A stretch of 64,000 nt of DNA. Source: Laceyella sacchari. Its GTDB lineage: Bacteria > Bacillota > Bacilli > Thermoactinomycetales > Thermoactinomycetaceae. Positions 18,272 through 29,015 of the stretch are shown here, piece by piece; positions within the stretch are counted from its first letter, which is position 1; every line of letters starts with the position of its first letter. The position numbers and the translations under genes were made by a program. Under the pieces are notes generated by a model, which saw nothing but the letters and a program-made list of their open reading frames with translations, was not told the DNA's origin and did no database searches. The stretch lies in assembly GCF_004343255.1 (NCBI RefSeq), contig NZ_SMDD01000002.1, positions 496,001 to 560,000 of the forward strand, read 5' to 3'.

Positions 18272-19369
18272 ATGGCTACTTTCTTTGAAGCTACCTCGCA
18301 AAAAAATAAGCTTTCTAAGTTAGTGTTAAGCCACAGTGAAGTGCACGGGATTGGTGTGGGATATGCCAACCCACGAAAACCGTCCCAAGGAGCTGGCACC
18401 ATTGTTTATGTGGAGAGAAACATTTCTTCAAAGCGGCTAGCCACTTTGAAAGCTACCATGGAACGAACCGTGGGTACCGCATCCAACGTTCCGATCCGTT
18501 TCATCAAAAGTGGAGGATTCTACACAGACAAATTGGTTGCAGCCCAACCAATCTATCAAACCCGATTGCGTCCGGTCCCCGGGGGAGTCAGCGTGGGCAC
18601 GGCCACTGCCGGCACCGGCACGGCGGGAGTGATTACCGTCAACTACCCCAATCCGTCGCGCCTGTATGTGCTGAGCAACGCCCATGTGCTCAATCCGACC
18701 AATGACACCTCTTTTCATGAAGTGATTCAGCCGGGCCGATCGGATGGCGGGCAACCAGGAACGGATCGCATCGGCAGAACATACCAATCGGTAATTATCA
18801 GTACGACGTCTGTCAATTACTTGGACGCTTCCATCGCCATAGCCGACCAAAACAGCCTGTTGGATCCCCGTTATCTGTTGGGCAACACAGGACAACGAAT
18901 TGTGTTGTCAGGTCATTTCGTCAGCTACCCTGTGGGCTTGCGTCTCAGGAAGACTGGGCGTACATCGGGATACGGCACAGGAACTGTAGAGTCCATCAAC
19001 GCCACAACGCGTATCCAATATCCGTTCGGGATCGGCACGTTTGAAAACCAAACCATCGTTCAAGGGGATGGCGTCGTGGGAGGCCCCGGTGATTCCGGGT
19101 CCGTCTGGATTGGGCGAGGTTTCAATGGTTCCGATTACGCCGCCGCTGTTCACTACTCGTCCACTTCCAACATGACCCGTTCGTTGTGCTTCCCCATTCA
19201 ATACGCCATGCAGACGTTCGGGTTGAGAATTGCCATCCCAGCTACCTCTTCCGCCAGACCGGAAGCTGGCTCCCTCAAAGTTGCCCCGAGAAAAAGCTTT
19301 GCTTATACGCAACCCCTTACTCAGAGGGAATTGGAACAAATCAATGTGGTCAGAGCGAAAAGAAGATAA
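18272..19369 (+). CDS. Trypsin-like serine protease without signal peptide
   Basis: The 365-aa protein has a complete chymotrypsin-fold triad in order: His in YVLSNAHVLNP at about 137, Asp in NYLDASIAIAD near 191, and Ser in GGPGDSGSVWIG near 275. The first 90 residues form a distinct domain (VHGIGVGYANPRK), like bacterial relatives of the plant NAL1 protease family; that likeness is from memory. No signal peptide or membrane segment is seen, so it probably acts inside the cell. It is a single-gene unit with its own terminator. Translation may be controlled by the stem described at 18204-18270. Confidence 0.85.
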   Translation: MATFFEATSQKNKLSKLVLSHSEVHGIGVGYANPRKPSQGAGTIVYVERNISSKRLATLKATMERTVGTASNVPIRFIKSGGFYTDKLVAAQPIYQTRLRPVPGGVSVGTATAGTGTAGVITVNYPNPSRLYVLSNAHVLNPTNDTSFHEVIQPGRSDGGQPGTDRIGRTYQSVIISTTSVNYLDASIAIADQNSLLDPRYLLGNTGQRIVLSGHFVSYPVGLRLRKTGRTSGYGTGTVESINATTRIQYPFGIGTFENQTIVQGDGVVGGPGDSGSVWIGRGFNGSDYAAAVHYSSTSNMTRSLCFPIQYAMQTFGLRIAIPATSSARPEAGSLKVAPRKSFAYTQPLTQRELEQINVVRAKRR

Positions 19370-19377
19370 CACCCGTC

Positions 19378-19418
19378 AGCCCGCCCACGGGGGAGTAATC
19401 GTGTGGGCGGGCTTTTTT
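19378..19418 (+). terminator. Terminator of the serine protease gene
   Basis: AGCCCGCCCAC (19378-19388) pairs with GTGGGCGGGCT (19403-19413), followed by TTTTTTG. This is a strong GC-rich hairpin. Confidence 0.92.
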
Positions 19419-19465
19419 GTTTGGATGCACAAAACAACCTTCACAAGGAGGAAGGTTGCCGGTGT

Positions 19466-19969
19466 TTAGTCCAATTGCTTCTCAAACGCCATGTGCGGAT
19501 CGTCGCTCCCTCTAAGGTAAATGATCCCCTTTTGCTCATAATCATTTACCTTGTAGAGCCGCATCGCTTTTTCATTCTTGATCTGCGTGTCCAATCGTAT
19601 GCTGGTGTACCCGTGCTCCTTGGCAAACCGTTCGATCTCCTCCATCAATATGCGGGATACTCCCTTTCCTTGGATGGCCGGGTTGACGCACAGTCGATGC
19701 ACCACCAAAAAACGTCCAGATTGATCTGACCAAGAAACCTTTTCATAGGCATCCTCATATTCCTGATCCAATACGACGACAGCCGCCACCCGATCTTCAT
19801 CGAGCAGGGTGTAAAGATTTCTCTTCTGAATGTCGTCCTTAACCAGTTCTTCGCTGGGATAATCATCCGCCCATTGGCTAATGCCTTGCTCATTCATCTT
19901 GCGTGTCGCATGCCGGTAAATCTCCAAGATCTCATCGAACTGATCCAAATGTGCATGTACTAACCGCAT
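19466..19969 (-). CDS. GNAT-family N-acetyltransferase
   Basis: A 167-aa acetyltransferase with the standard GNAT layout. N-terminal helices with QWADDYPSEE are followed by VVVLDQEYEDAY, then strand VHRLCVNPAIQGKGVSRILM, where the QGKGVS loop at about 111-116 binds acetyl-CoA pyrophosphate. SIRLDTQIKNEKAMRLYKVNDYEQKG at the end is the common terminal motif. The family is well supported; the acceptor is unknown. It is transcribed alone. ATG at 19969 follows GGAGGCAAG. Confidence 0.9.
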   Translation of the reverse strand: MRLVHAHLDQFDEILEIYRHATRKMNEQGISQWADDYPSEELVKDDIQKRNLYTLLDEDRVAAVVVLDQEYEDAYEKVSWSDQSGRFLVVHRLCVNPAIQGKGVSRILMEEIERFAKEHGYTSIRLDTQIKNEKAMRLYKVNDYEQKGIIYLRGSDDPHMAFEKQLD

Positions 19970-20065
19970 GTTGCATCTTGCCTCCCTCGCTTCAACCCGC
20001 AGAATCTATCTCTAGGGTTCCACCAGGGAGAAAGAACATACCAGACATGCTCCCCTCTCCGGGCA

Positions 20066-20383
20066 TTACATCAACACCATGCCGACGGCGGACACGACCG
20101 CGATCACCAACCCTACCCCCATGAACACAATCACAATGCCATACCCTTTTTGATCTAGGTGCATGAATGTGAAGAGTTGTAGCACTACCTGAATTGAAGC
20201 CGAAATGATCAGCACCCAAAAAATGGCCGTTTTGGATTCAACCAGTCCTCCGCCGACTACGACGAAGGCAATCGCCGTGAACAAAATCATCCATATAAAC
20301 GAGAGGACATAGCGCCATGCCGTTTCCGGCTTTTCCTTCGGTTTCACCGGCCGCTGGGTTTGCTGCTGCAATTGCGGTTCCAT
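20066..20383 (-). CDS. Cytochrome c oxidase subunit IV (caa3/quinol oxidase small subunit)
   Basis: The 105-aa protein has three transmembrane helices (about 27-47, 56-76 and 83-103). QLFTFMHLDQKGYG in the last loop is typical of prokaryotic subunit IV (CtaF/QoxD/CyoD type), which helps assemble the oxidase. I chose ATG 20383 behind AGGCGAGGTGG; GTG 20392 lacks spacing for that site. The catalytic subunits are not in this window, so the gene is an orphan here. Confidence 0.8.
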   Translation of the reverse strand: MEPQLQQQTQRPVKPKEKPETAWRYVLSFIWMILFTAIAFVVVGGGLVESKTAIFWVLIISASIQVVLQLFTFMHLDQKGYGIVIVFMGVGLVIAVVSAVGMVLM

Positions 20384-20599
20384 TCCAACCACCTCGCCTT
20401 TCCACCTTTTTATTTCATTATAATGAATTTTCTAACCATAAGCGATAGATATAGTCACCCATCGGGATACCCTGGTCTTTTCCCGCCATCCTCCCTAATC
20501 GCTTGATAGATGCAAACGTATTTAACAGAATCCCCTTCCCGATCGTGTTGGAGTCATTTATAATATAAAAATGAGGAATACAAGACAATAACATAGGGA

Positions 20600-20734
20600 T
20601 ATCCTTCGGGGCAGGGTGAAATTCCCGACCGGCGGTGATGGGAACGGCGTTTCCCTAAGCCCGTGACCCGCTTACAAGCGGTGGATTCGGTGTGATTCCG
20701 AAGCCGACAGTATAGTCTGGATGGGAGAAGGATG
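20600..20734 (+). promoter_or_regulatory. FMN riboswitch (RFN element) controlling ribU
   Basis: The conserved RFN blocks appear in order: ATCCTTCGGGGCAGGGTG, AATTCCCGACCGGCGGTGAT, AGCCCGTGACCCGC, GGATTCGGTGTGATTCCGAAGCCGACAGT and GGATGGGAGAAGGAT. A TATAAT box at 20559-20564 lies about 35 bases upstream. FMN binding is known to turn such genes off. Confidence 0.97.
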
Positions 20735-20820
20735 ATGACGCGTACGAAAATCAAGGTACACGACCCAGGGTGGAGTCTGCCCTTTTACAAAAATGGGTTG
20801 TTTGCACCTTTCTTTCTGAT

Positions 20821-20852
20821 ACCCCGAAGATGGCCACACCATCTTTCGGGGT
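20821..20852 (+). terminator. Riboswitch-controlled terminator in the ribU leader
   Basis: ACCCCGAAGATGG pairs with CCATCTTTCGGGGTT around a five-base loop, with a T-rich tail (TTTCTTAGCTTTTT). It lies between aptamer and start codon, as expected for FMN-induced attenuation. Confidence 0.85.
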
Positions 20853-20917
20853 TTCTTAGCTTTTTCAGGCCTTCGTACCCGTTGTCATCAGAAGCACAAA
20901 CGAGGGAGCGTGTTCTG

Positions 20918-21493
20918 ATGCAACGATCGCAAGCACTGACAAAAATGATCTTTTTATCTTTGATGGCGGGCATCGCATTTATCTTGCAAAAACTTGAATT
21001 TCCGTTGCCCGGCTTTCCAACGTTTTTAAAAATTGATTTCAGCGAAGTTCCTGCCTTGATCGCAGGACTTCTCTATGGGCCGTTGGCCGGGGTGTTGGTG
21101 GAGTTCTTCAAGAACTTCCTACACTTCCTCTTCAGCGGCAGTGAAACCGGCATTATCCCTGTCGGTCAATTGTCTAATTTCCTCGCCGGCAGCGTCTTTG
21201 TCGCTGTCACTTCCATCATTGGTCGCAAAGTGGGAGAACTGAAAGGGCTCATATACGGTTTGGCCACCGCCACGGTGATCAGCGCAGTCGTCATGACTTC
21301 GGCCAATTGGTATGTCTTCTTCCCGCTATACAGCAAACTGATCCATTGGACAGTGACCGGTTCACAAAAATTCGCCTTAATCATGTATGGTATTGCCCCG
21401 TTTAACTTACTTAAAGGCGTACTTGTGACCGCGATTTTCATCCCGCTTTATTTGAAATTACAACCGCATCTGAAACGGCGCTTAAGTTTCTGA
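20918..21493 (+). CDS. ribU: Riboflavin ECF-transporter substrate-binding subunit RibU
   Basis: RibU is the membrane S-component that binds riboflavin and works with the shared EcfAA'T module to import it. The 191-aa protein has about five to six hydrophobic helices, with the S-component features DFSEVPALIAGLLYGPLAG at about 40-58 and VEFFKNFLHFLF at about 61. The FMN riboswitch upstream makes the riboflavin assignment strong. I chose ATG 20918 (MQRSQALTK) behind GAGGGAG; an open frame extends back to 20732 but that part is the riboswitch and terminator. No ECF energising genes are in the window. Confidence 0.95.
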   Translation: MQRSQALTKMIFLSLMAGIAFILQKLEFPLPGFPTFLKIDFSEVPALIAGLLYGPLAGVLVEFFKNFLHFLFSGSETGIIPVGQLSNFLAGSVFVAVTSIIGRKVGELKGLIYGLATATVISAVVMTSANWYVFFPLYSKLIHWTVTGSQKFALIMYGIAPFNLLKGVLVTAIFIPLYLKLQPHLKRRLSF

Positions 21494-21512
21494 ACAGCGC
21501 CTTTGACCATAG

Positions 21513-21556
21513 AAAAACCCAGTCAAACAGGGAACATCCCGCGTGACTGGGTTTTT
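21513..21556 (+). terminator. Bidirectional terminator between ribU and pyrG
   Basis: AAAAACCCAGTCA at 21513-21525 pairs with TGACTGGGTTTTT at 21544-21556. The symmetrical A and T tracts serve both converging genes. Confidence 0.9.
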
Positions 21557-21577
21557 GTTGCCGTTTGGCAGTTGAAA

Positions 21578-23200
<1,623 letters not shown>

Positions 23201-23271
23201 TTATCTTCCTCCTGTATCTAAGGATGCCCCTATTCGCTGAAAGCATTTCAAAATCTCGCGTTCAGGCCCGC

Positions 23272-23326
23272 AACCATTTTTCTCAATCGCTTCACTTGTT
23301 TACGAGGCACTCACTGAAAAAAGGTT
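23272..23326 (-). promoter_or_regulatory. Leader element upstream of pyrG, similar to one upstream of spo0F
   Basis: This 55-nt stretch shares its length, order of conserved blocks and distance to the start codon with 14844-14897. Flanking GCAACCA/TGGTTGC arms allow a long stem around it. B. subtilis pyrG is known to be controlled in its leader by CTP-sensitive reiterative initiation, but I do not see that exact arrangement. Confidence 0.5.
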
Positions 23327-23368
23327 GGTTGCCTGTCGTAGCGGTTGAAAATACTGCACAAAATAGAA

Positions 23369-23398
23369 AAGAGCGCCCCCGAATGCAGGGGCGCTCTT
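23369..23398 (-). terminator. Terminator of rpoE
   Basis: AAGAGCGCCCC (23369-23379) pairs with GGGGCGCTCTT (23388-23398); on the minus strand it is followed by TTCTATTTTG. It separates rpoE from the pyrG leader. Confidence 0.85.
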
Positions 23399-23461
23399 CT
23401 CATTTCCGTTCATAATGAGCCCAAAAAATAATTTATCTCACGTACCTTTATTTGTCAAGGA

Positions 23462-23947
23462 TTAAAGCTCGTCTTCCTCGTCGTCTTCCACGTCTTCGTC
23501 AGGCAATCCATCCTCATCACCGTCAAAAGACGTGTCTTTGTCGGCATAAGGCACATCGATATCATCCAATTCATCCAGGCCGGCATTTCCGTAATCCTCG
23601 TCATCTGCATCAAACAAATCTTCATCCAAATCTTCGTCTAAATAGTCGTCTTTTACGTTCATGGCCACAGCGGAATCGGTTGCCTGCTCTGTCGAATACC
23701 ATTCCCTCAAGCCCCAAGTGCCTCTGCCCACACAAACGAAGCGTCCGTCAATGTTGATTTCCGTATACAATTGCGCGATATATTGTTCAACTTCCTCTTG
23801 GGTAAATTCCTTTTTCTTCGCAACTTCCGCCATGATGTCTCTATATTGCATCGCGTCGCCTCTTTGCTTGAGCAGGTCGTACGCTAGATCAACCATCGAC
23901 GTTTCTTTGATCTTTTCTAAAGCGAGGTTGTCATTCAACCTGGACAC
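23462..23947 (-). CDS. rpoE: DNA-directed RNA polymerase delta subunit
   Basis: Delta is specific to Gram-positive bacteria; it speeds RNA polymerase recycling and displaces RNA from the core enzyme. The 161-aa protein has the folded N-terminal HARE-HTH domain (SMVDLAYDLLKQRGDAMQY; IDGRFVCVGRGTWGLREW at about 68-85) and a disordered tail from about residue 95 that is almost wholly Asp/Glu, as usual. The start is uncertain: GTG 23947 is very close to AAGGA, while TTG 23938 is ten bases from it. pyrG follows as in Bacillus. Confidence 0.93.
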   Translation of the reverse strand: MSRLNDNLALEKIKETSMVDLAYDLLKQRGDAMQYRDIMAEVAKKKEFTQEEVEQYIAQLYTEINIDGRFVCVGRGTWGLREWYSTEQATDSAVAMNVKDDYLDEDLDEDLFDADDEDYGNAGLDELDDIDVPYADKDTSFDGDEDGLPDEDVEDDEEDEL

Positions 23948-24058
23948 ATCCTTCCCTCAGGGCGAAGTCCACAAAATCCCTATGTTTCTCGTACAACTAT
24001 TTTATCCAAAAAACGGTTGAAGTCAACCAATCTTCCTAAAAAACATCCCTACGCATGG

Positions 24059-24091
24059 AAAAAGCCCGGCATCCATCAAAGAATGCCGGGC
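24059..24091 (-). terminator. Terminator of the icmF operon
   Basis: AAGCCCGGCAT pairs with ATGCCGGGC; on the minus strand it is followed by TTTTTCC. It ends the transcript that starts upstream of the thiolase gene. Confidence 0.88.
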
Positions 24092-24171
24092 GCAAACAAA
24101 TAGGCTTGCGCGGCTCTCCATGTCGAGCCCTGAGCTCTTGCGCCCACAGGGCTGAAAGCAAAGGAATCGAT

Positions 24172-27100
24172 CTACATGTTTCGCCGATATTGACCGCCCA
24201 CCTCATACAAGGCGTGGGTAATTTGCCCAAGGCTCGCCACTTTCACCGTTTCCATCAATTCCGCGAACAAGTTGCCACCGCTTCGAGCCACTTCCTTCAA
24301 CCGTTCCAGCGCTTCCGGCGCCTCATTGCGGTGCGCCTGTTGAAACGCCCTCAGCCGGTCGATTTGCGCTTGCTTCTCTTCCGGTGTAGCCCGGGTTAAT
24401 TCGATCTCTACCGTTTCTGCCGGCGGATTGGGATTTTCAAAAGTGTTCACACCGATAATCGGCAATTCGCCCGAGTGCTTTTTCATTTCATAATACAACG
24501 ATTCCTCTTGAATCTTGCCGCGCTGGTACTGCGTTTCCATCGCTCCAAGCACGCCGCCCCGATCGCTGATCCGCTCAAATTCCTTTAATACCGCTTCTTC
24601 CACCAGATCAGTCAATTCATCAATGATAAAGGAGCCTTGCAACGGATTTTCATTTTTAGCCAATCCCAATTCCCGGTTGATGATCAATTGGATCGCCATG
24701 GCTCTGCGCACCGATTCTTCGGTTGGCGTAGTAATCGCTTCGTCATAAGCGTTGGTGTGGAGCGAATTGCACTGGTCATATATAGCCATCAACGCTTGCA
24801 ATGTGGTACGAATATCATTGAAATCGATCTCCTGGGCGTGCAGTGAACGGCCGGACGTTTGGATATGATACTTCAGCTTTTGGCTGCGCTCATTGCCCTT
24901 ATAGAGATGCTTCATCACGATCGCCCACACCCGACGGGCAACACGGCCAATCACGGAATATTCGGCATCCAACCCGTTGCTGAAAAAGAAGGACAAGTTG
25001 GGGGCGAATTGGTCGATCTTCATCCCCCGGCTTAAATAATACTCCACATACGTGAAGGCATTGGCCAAGGTGAACGCCAACTGGGTAATGGGATTGGCGC
25101 CCGCTTCAGCGATATGGTAACCGCTGATACTGACCGAATAATAATTACGAATTCCATGCTCAATAAAATACTCCTGAATGTCCCCCATCATCTTCAAGGC
25201 AAACTCAGTCGAAAAAATGCAGGTGTTTTGCCCTTGGTCTTCTTTCAAAATATCGGCTTGCACCGTTCCCCGCACACTGCGTAGCGTCTCTGCTTTGATT
25301 TGCTCTCTTTCTTCCGCTGTCGGTTCCCGGCCTTCCCGTTCCCGGAATCGATCCACTTGTTGGGCAATGGCGGTGTTAAAATACATCGCCAAGATGATGG
25401 GCGCGGGCCCGTTGATCGTCATCGAAACACTGGTGTTGGGCGCGCACAAATCAAAGCCAGCATACAGCTTTTTCATATCTTCCAGCGTGCAAATGCTCAC
25501 CCCGGATTCCCCGATTTTCCCGTAGATGTCGGGCCGTTCAGCAGGGTCCTCTCCATACAGGGTCACGCTGTCGAACGCGGTAGACAAGCGTTTGGCTGTA
25601 TCATTTTTAGATAAGTAATGGAAGCGCTTGTTGGTGCGCTCAGGTGTTCCTTCTCCCGCAAATTGCCGCTTCGGGTCCTCATCGGCCCGCTTAAACGGAA
25701 ACACACCCGCAGTGAAGGGGAAGTGACCTGGCAAGTTCTCTTTGCGGAACCACCGCAACAAGTCGCCCCAATCCTTTAGCTTAGGCAGGGCCACTTTGGG
25801 GATGCGCGAACCGGCCAATGTTTCCGTGAAGAGGGGCACCCGCATCTCCCGATCCCGCACTTTGGTGATAAACACGTCTTGCCGATACGCTTCTTGTACT
25901 TTTGGCCAATCCGCCAACGCCTTTTTGCTCTCTGGCGCCAACCGCTCTTCGATTTCCTTGATTTTGGCCGAAAGCCGCTTATTGAGATCATCATCGTCCG
26001 CAAGCAACGTTTTGGTTCCTTCCAGCTGGTACAATTGGGTGGCCAGCCGAGCCTGCTCCTCGGATTCCGCATGGTATTTGCGAACGGTGGCCGCAATCTC
26101 ACGCAGATAGTGCGTCCGCTCCGGCGGAATGATGGCATGCCCCTTGGTCACATCATCCTCGTTGCGATCCCACGTCGTTTGCCATGCGAGCGAACATTTC
26201 TCATTGATTTTTTCAATCAGTGCCCGGTAAAACCGGTTTGTCCCCGGATCATGGAACCGGCTAGCCATGGTGCCATAGACAGGAATCGCTTCATCCGGCG
26301 CGTCAAACAGCCCGTGATTGCGACGGAATTGTTTTTTGACGTCGCGCAACGCGTCTTCCGAACCTTTGCGGTCAAACTTATTAATGGCGACCAGGTCAGC
26401 GTAATCCAACATCTCAATCTTCTCCAGCTGGGAGGGGGCACCGAATTCGGAGGTCATCACATACAAGGACACATCGCTGATCCCTACCACATCCGCGTTG
26501 CCTTGCCCAATTCCGCTGGTTTCAACGATGATCAAATCATATGCGGCCCGTTTCAACACAGTAATGGCATCCCGGATGCCGGCACTCAACTCCGAACGCG
26601 TTCTCCTTGTGGCCAAGCTCCGCATATAAACGCGCGGATGGTGAACCGCGTTCATGCGGATACGGTCACCCAGCAAGGCGCCTCCCGTCTTTTGCTTGGA
26701 GGGGTCCACCGAGAGTACCGCCACTTTTTTATCAGTGAAGTCCTCCACAAAGCGCCGTACCAATTCATCGGTCAAAGAGCTTTTCCCCGCTCCCCCTGTG
26801 CCGGTGATCCCCACCACAGGAATCACTTTGTCCACCGGTGGTTGGAGGCGCAATTCATCCAGCGCCTGGCGGAGATGATCGAGCCCTCCATCCGCCTCAG
26901 CCACTTCCTCCGCCGCTGTGATGAGACGCGCAATCGCTTGCGTGTTCCCTTCAGAAAGGGCATCCATTTCCCATGTGATCTCACCAACCGTCGGAAAGTC
27001 GGTTTCGCGCACCATGGTATTGATAATCCCCTGCAATCCCAACTGGCGGCCATCGTGCGGGGAAAAGATTCGCGAGACGCCATACGCCTCCAACTCTTTT

Positions 27101-27426
27101 ATTTCCTGGGGAATAATGACGCCCCCGCCTCCCCCGAACACCTTGATGTGTCCTGCACCCCGCTGCCTTAACAAATCGACCATATATTTAAAAAACTCCA
27201 TATGGCCTCCTTGGTAAGACGATACCGCGATGCCTTGGACATCCTCTTGGATTGCCGCTTCCACAATCTCATCTACGGAACGGTTGTGACCCAGATGGAT
27301 TACTTCCACCCCTGATGCCTGCAACAGGCGACGAAACAAGTTGATGGAAGCGTCATGCCCGTCAAACAGACTGGCTGCCGTCACAAATCGCACCGCATGT
27401 TTAGGTCGAATCACTTCTGTTTCCAT
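24172..27426 (-). CDS. icmF: Fused isobutyryl-CoA mutase / G-protein chaperone IcmF
   Basis: IcmF interconverts isobutyryl-CoA and butyryl-CoA with adenosylcobalamin. The 1084-aa fusion has three parts. A B12-binding domain (about 10-140) carries [11 protein letters not shown], a DxHxx(G/S) cobalt-ligand motif. A MeaB-like GTPase (about 205-420) has the P-loop [13 protein letters not shown] and [10 protein letters not shown]. The C-terminal mutase barrel (about 560-1080) contains [13 protein letters not shown] and [13 protein letters not shown] 27426 follows GGAGGG; the 24-residue extension is rejected. It overlaps the end of the TetR gene by 26 bases, suggesting translational coupling. Some IcmF enzymes also use pivalyl- or isovaleryl-CoA. 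Confidence 0.93.
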   Translation of the reverse strand: METEVIRPKHAVRFVTAASLFDGHDASINLFRRLLQASGVEVIHLGHNRSVDEIVEAAIQEDVQGIAVSSYQGGHMEFFKYMVDLLRQRGAGHIKVFGGGGGVIIPQEIKELEAYGVSRIFSPHDGRQLGLQGIINTMVRETDFPTVGEITWEMDALSEGNTQAIARLITAAEEVAEADGGLDHLRQALDELRLQPPVDKVIPVVGITGTGGAGKSSLTDELVRRFVEDFTDKKVAVLSVDPSKQKTGGALLGDRIRMNAVHHPRVYMRSLATRRTRSELSAGIRDAITVLKRAAYDLIIVETSGIGQGNADVVGISDVSLYVMTSEFGAPSQLEKIEMLDYADLVAINKFDRKGSEDALRDVKKQFRRNHGLFDAPDEAIPVYGTMASRFHDPGTNRFYRALIEKINEKCSLAWQTTWDRNEDDVTKGHAIIPPERTHYLREIAATVRKYHAESEEQARLATQLYQLEGTKTLLADDDDLNKRLSAKIKEIEERLAPESKKALADWPKVQEAYRQDVFITKVRDREMRVPLFTETLAGSRIPKVALPKLKDWGDLLRWFRKENLPGHFPFTAGVFPFKRADEDPKRQFAGEGTPERTNKRFHYLSKNDTAKRLSTAFDSVTLYGEDPAERPDIYGKIGESGVSICTLEDMKKLYAGFDLCAPNTSVSMTINGPAPIILAMYFNTAIAQQVDRFREREGREPTAEEREQIKAETLRSVRGTVQADILKEDQGQNTCIFSTEFALKMMGDIQEYFIEHGIRNYYSVSISGYHIAEAGANPITQLAFTLANAFTYVEYYLSRGMKIDQFAPNLSFFFSNGLDAEYSVIGRVARRVWAIVMKHLYKGNERSQKLKYHIQTSGRSLHAQEIDFNDIRTTLQALMAIYDQCNSLHTNAYDEAITTPTEESVRRAMAIQLIINRELGLAKNENPLQGSFIIDELTDLVEEAVLKEFERISDRGGVLGAMETQYQRGKIQEESLYYEMKKHSGELPIIGVNTFENPNPPAETVEIELTRATPEEKQAQIDRLRAFQQAHRNEAPEALERLKEVARSGGNLFAELMETVKVASLGQITHALYEVGGQYRRNM

Positions 27427-28063
27427 CCCGCTTCCCTCCATTGGTAAACTCACCCAGCAACAATGCCATCTGCCGATCCATGTACTCCTGCACGTCATAG
27501 TGCTTACCGAGCGACCAGTGGCGGAATGTCCACATCTGTCCCATCACCATGATGTTATGTGCCATCAATTTAATAGAAGATGGGTCGATGCCGATCGTTC
27601 CGTCCTGCATCCCTTTTTGCAAAATCCGTTCAAAAAGTCCTGTGATTTCCTCTTCTTTGCTCAATACATACTTCATCTTGTCGTTCGGCAAGGACTTGGT
27701 CTCTTGGTAGATCAACAGCACCAACGGACGCATTTCATCCATCACGCGAAACAGCTGTTTCAACCCTTTGCGCAGGGATTCCATCCCCGAATCAGACTCG
27801 GTCACCACTTCCAACAAACGCTTTTCCAAATCGGAGTGGATGTCTTCGCAAACGAGATATAGCACATCTTCTTTGCTTTGAATATATTCATACATCGTGC
27901 CGATCGACAGACCGCACTCCCGCGCGATTTCCCTCGTCGTGGTCTTGTGAAATCCCTTTTTCACAAACAGCCGAACCGCCCCTTCGATGATCTGCCGCCG
28001 CCGCTCCGCGATCAGGCGCTGATCCTTAATCATCGACGGGATCAGCTTGGAATTGCGTTTCAA
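27401..28063 (-). CDS. TetR-family transcriptional regulator (FadR-like)
   Basis: The 220-aa protein has an N-terminal TetR helix-turn-helix ([41 protein letters not shown] at about 16-60) and a helical ligand domain. It lies inside the acyl-CoA operon, so it likely senses an acyl-CoA, as B. subtilis FadR does. The start is TTG at 28063: AAAGGAGG lies about nine bases upstream, whereas ATG 28033 has no ribosome site. The N-terminus overlaps the meaB stop by 38 bases and the C-terminus overlaps icmF. Candidate operators are at 35979-35996 and 33583-33596. Confidence 0.88.
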   Translation of the reverse strand: MKRNSKLIPSMIKDQRLIAERRRQIIEGAVRLFVKKGFHKTTTREIARECGLSIGTMYEYIQSKEDVLYLVCEDIHSDLEKRLLEVVTESDSGMESLRKGLKQLFRVMDEMRPLVLLIYQETKSLPNDKMKYVLSKEEEITGLFERILQKGMQDGTIGIDPSSIKLMAHNIMVMGQMWTFRHWSLGKHYDVQEYMDRQMALLLGEFTNGGKRDGNRSDST

Positions 28064-29000
28064 TTCGTAATTCCTCCTTTAGCCAACGGCGCGCCACCTC
28101 ATGCGGGCTGATGCGTTGATCCAATGCGTCCTGGATATCCCGCCGGAAGCGGGGCGCCTGTTGTTTGGCCTTGAAACGTTCCCGCCAAGCGGAAAAAACC
28201 AAGTCGCTCACTTCTTTTTCAATACGCGCTCTCCGCTTCTGCACCAATAAGCCATGCGCCCGCAGATGGGCATAGTGTCGTTCCGCCGCTTCCCACCAAT
28301 CCTCCAACCCTTTCTCCTCTGTCGCCAACGTTTCAATGATCGGCGGGTGCCATGGGGCGTCATGCTTGGATAAAGCCAACAAATCTTGTATCTCCTGCTT
28401 TAAGCGCGATACCCCGGGAAGATCAGCCTTGTTGATAACAAACAGATCGGCGATTTCCATGATTCCCGCTTTAAACACCTGCACCACATCGCCCGCCGTC
28501 GGGTTTAACACCAGTGTGACGGTATCAGCCAGATGCATAATGTCCCACTCCGCCTGACCTACACCCACAGTCTCGATCAAGATAACATCATACCCTGCCG
28601 CGTCCAGCACACGGACTGCCTCTGAGGTGGCTTGGGCCAAACCGCCCCATCCTCCCCGGCTTCCCATGCTGCGGATGAAAACTCCCTCATCCAACGCGTG
28701 TTCCGTCATCCGCACCCGGTCCCCCAAGATGGCCCCACCAGTGAAGGGGCTGGTCGGATCGACCGCCAACACCCCCACTGTTTTTCCCATGTGGCGCAAC
28801 AGGCGGATCAAGGCGGCGATGAGAGTGCTTTTGCCAGCGCCCGGTGAACCGGTGACGCCGATCAATTGGGCATTGCCTGTATGGGGATACAATGCGTCCA
28901 ACCACTTTTCTTTCTCGGGGTCCCCATTCTCCATCCGGCTAATCAGGCGGGCGATCTGCCGTTTGTTTCCCTCCTTGATCTGTGTCAGCCATGTCTCCAT
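28026..29000 (-). CDS. meaB: MeaB/ArgK-type GTPase, B12-mutase chaperone
   Basis: MeaB proteins load and protect adenosylcobalamin-dependent acyl-CoA mutases. The 324-aa G3E GTPase has the P-loop VTGSPGAGKSTLI at about 49-61, VLAVDPTSPFTGGAILGDR near 80, LIETVGVGQAE near 140 (Walker B region), and NKAD near 190. Its presence beside icmF is notable because IcmF has its own built-in chaperone domain; it may serve a separate methylmalonyl-CoA mutase outside the window. It starts 16 bases after the acyl-CoA dehydrogenase gene. Confidence 0.93.
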   Translation of the reverse strand: METWLTQIKEGNKRQIARLISRMENGDPEKEKWLDALYPHTGNAQLIGVTGSPGAGKSTLIAALIRLLRHMGKTVGVLAVDPTSPFTGGAILGDRVRMTEHALDEGVFIRSMGSRGGWGGLAQATSEAVRVLDAAGYDVILIETVGVGQAEWDIMHLADTVTLVLNPTAGDVVQVFKAGIMEIADLFVINKADLPGVSRLKQEIQDLLALSKHDAPWHPPIIETLATEEKGLEDWWEAAERHYAHLRAHGLLVQKRRARIEKEVSDLVFSAWRERFKAKQQAPRFRRDIQDALDQRISPHEVARRWLKEELRIETQFQADPVDD

Positions 29001-29015
29001 CGCCGTTCCTCCCGC

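Noticed and set aside
20732-20917. N-terminal extension of ribU
   Set aside because: The frame is open, but it covers the end of the riboswitch and the attenuator; the start at 20918 fits RibU length and has GAGGGAG upstream.
25879-27171. Long plus-strand frame of 430 codons
   Set aside because: It is antisense to icmF, whose B12, GTPase and mutase motifs are intact; the frame itself has no recognisable motifs.
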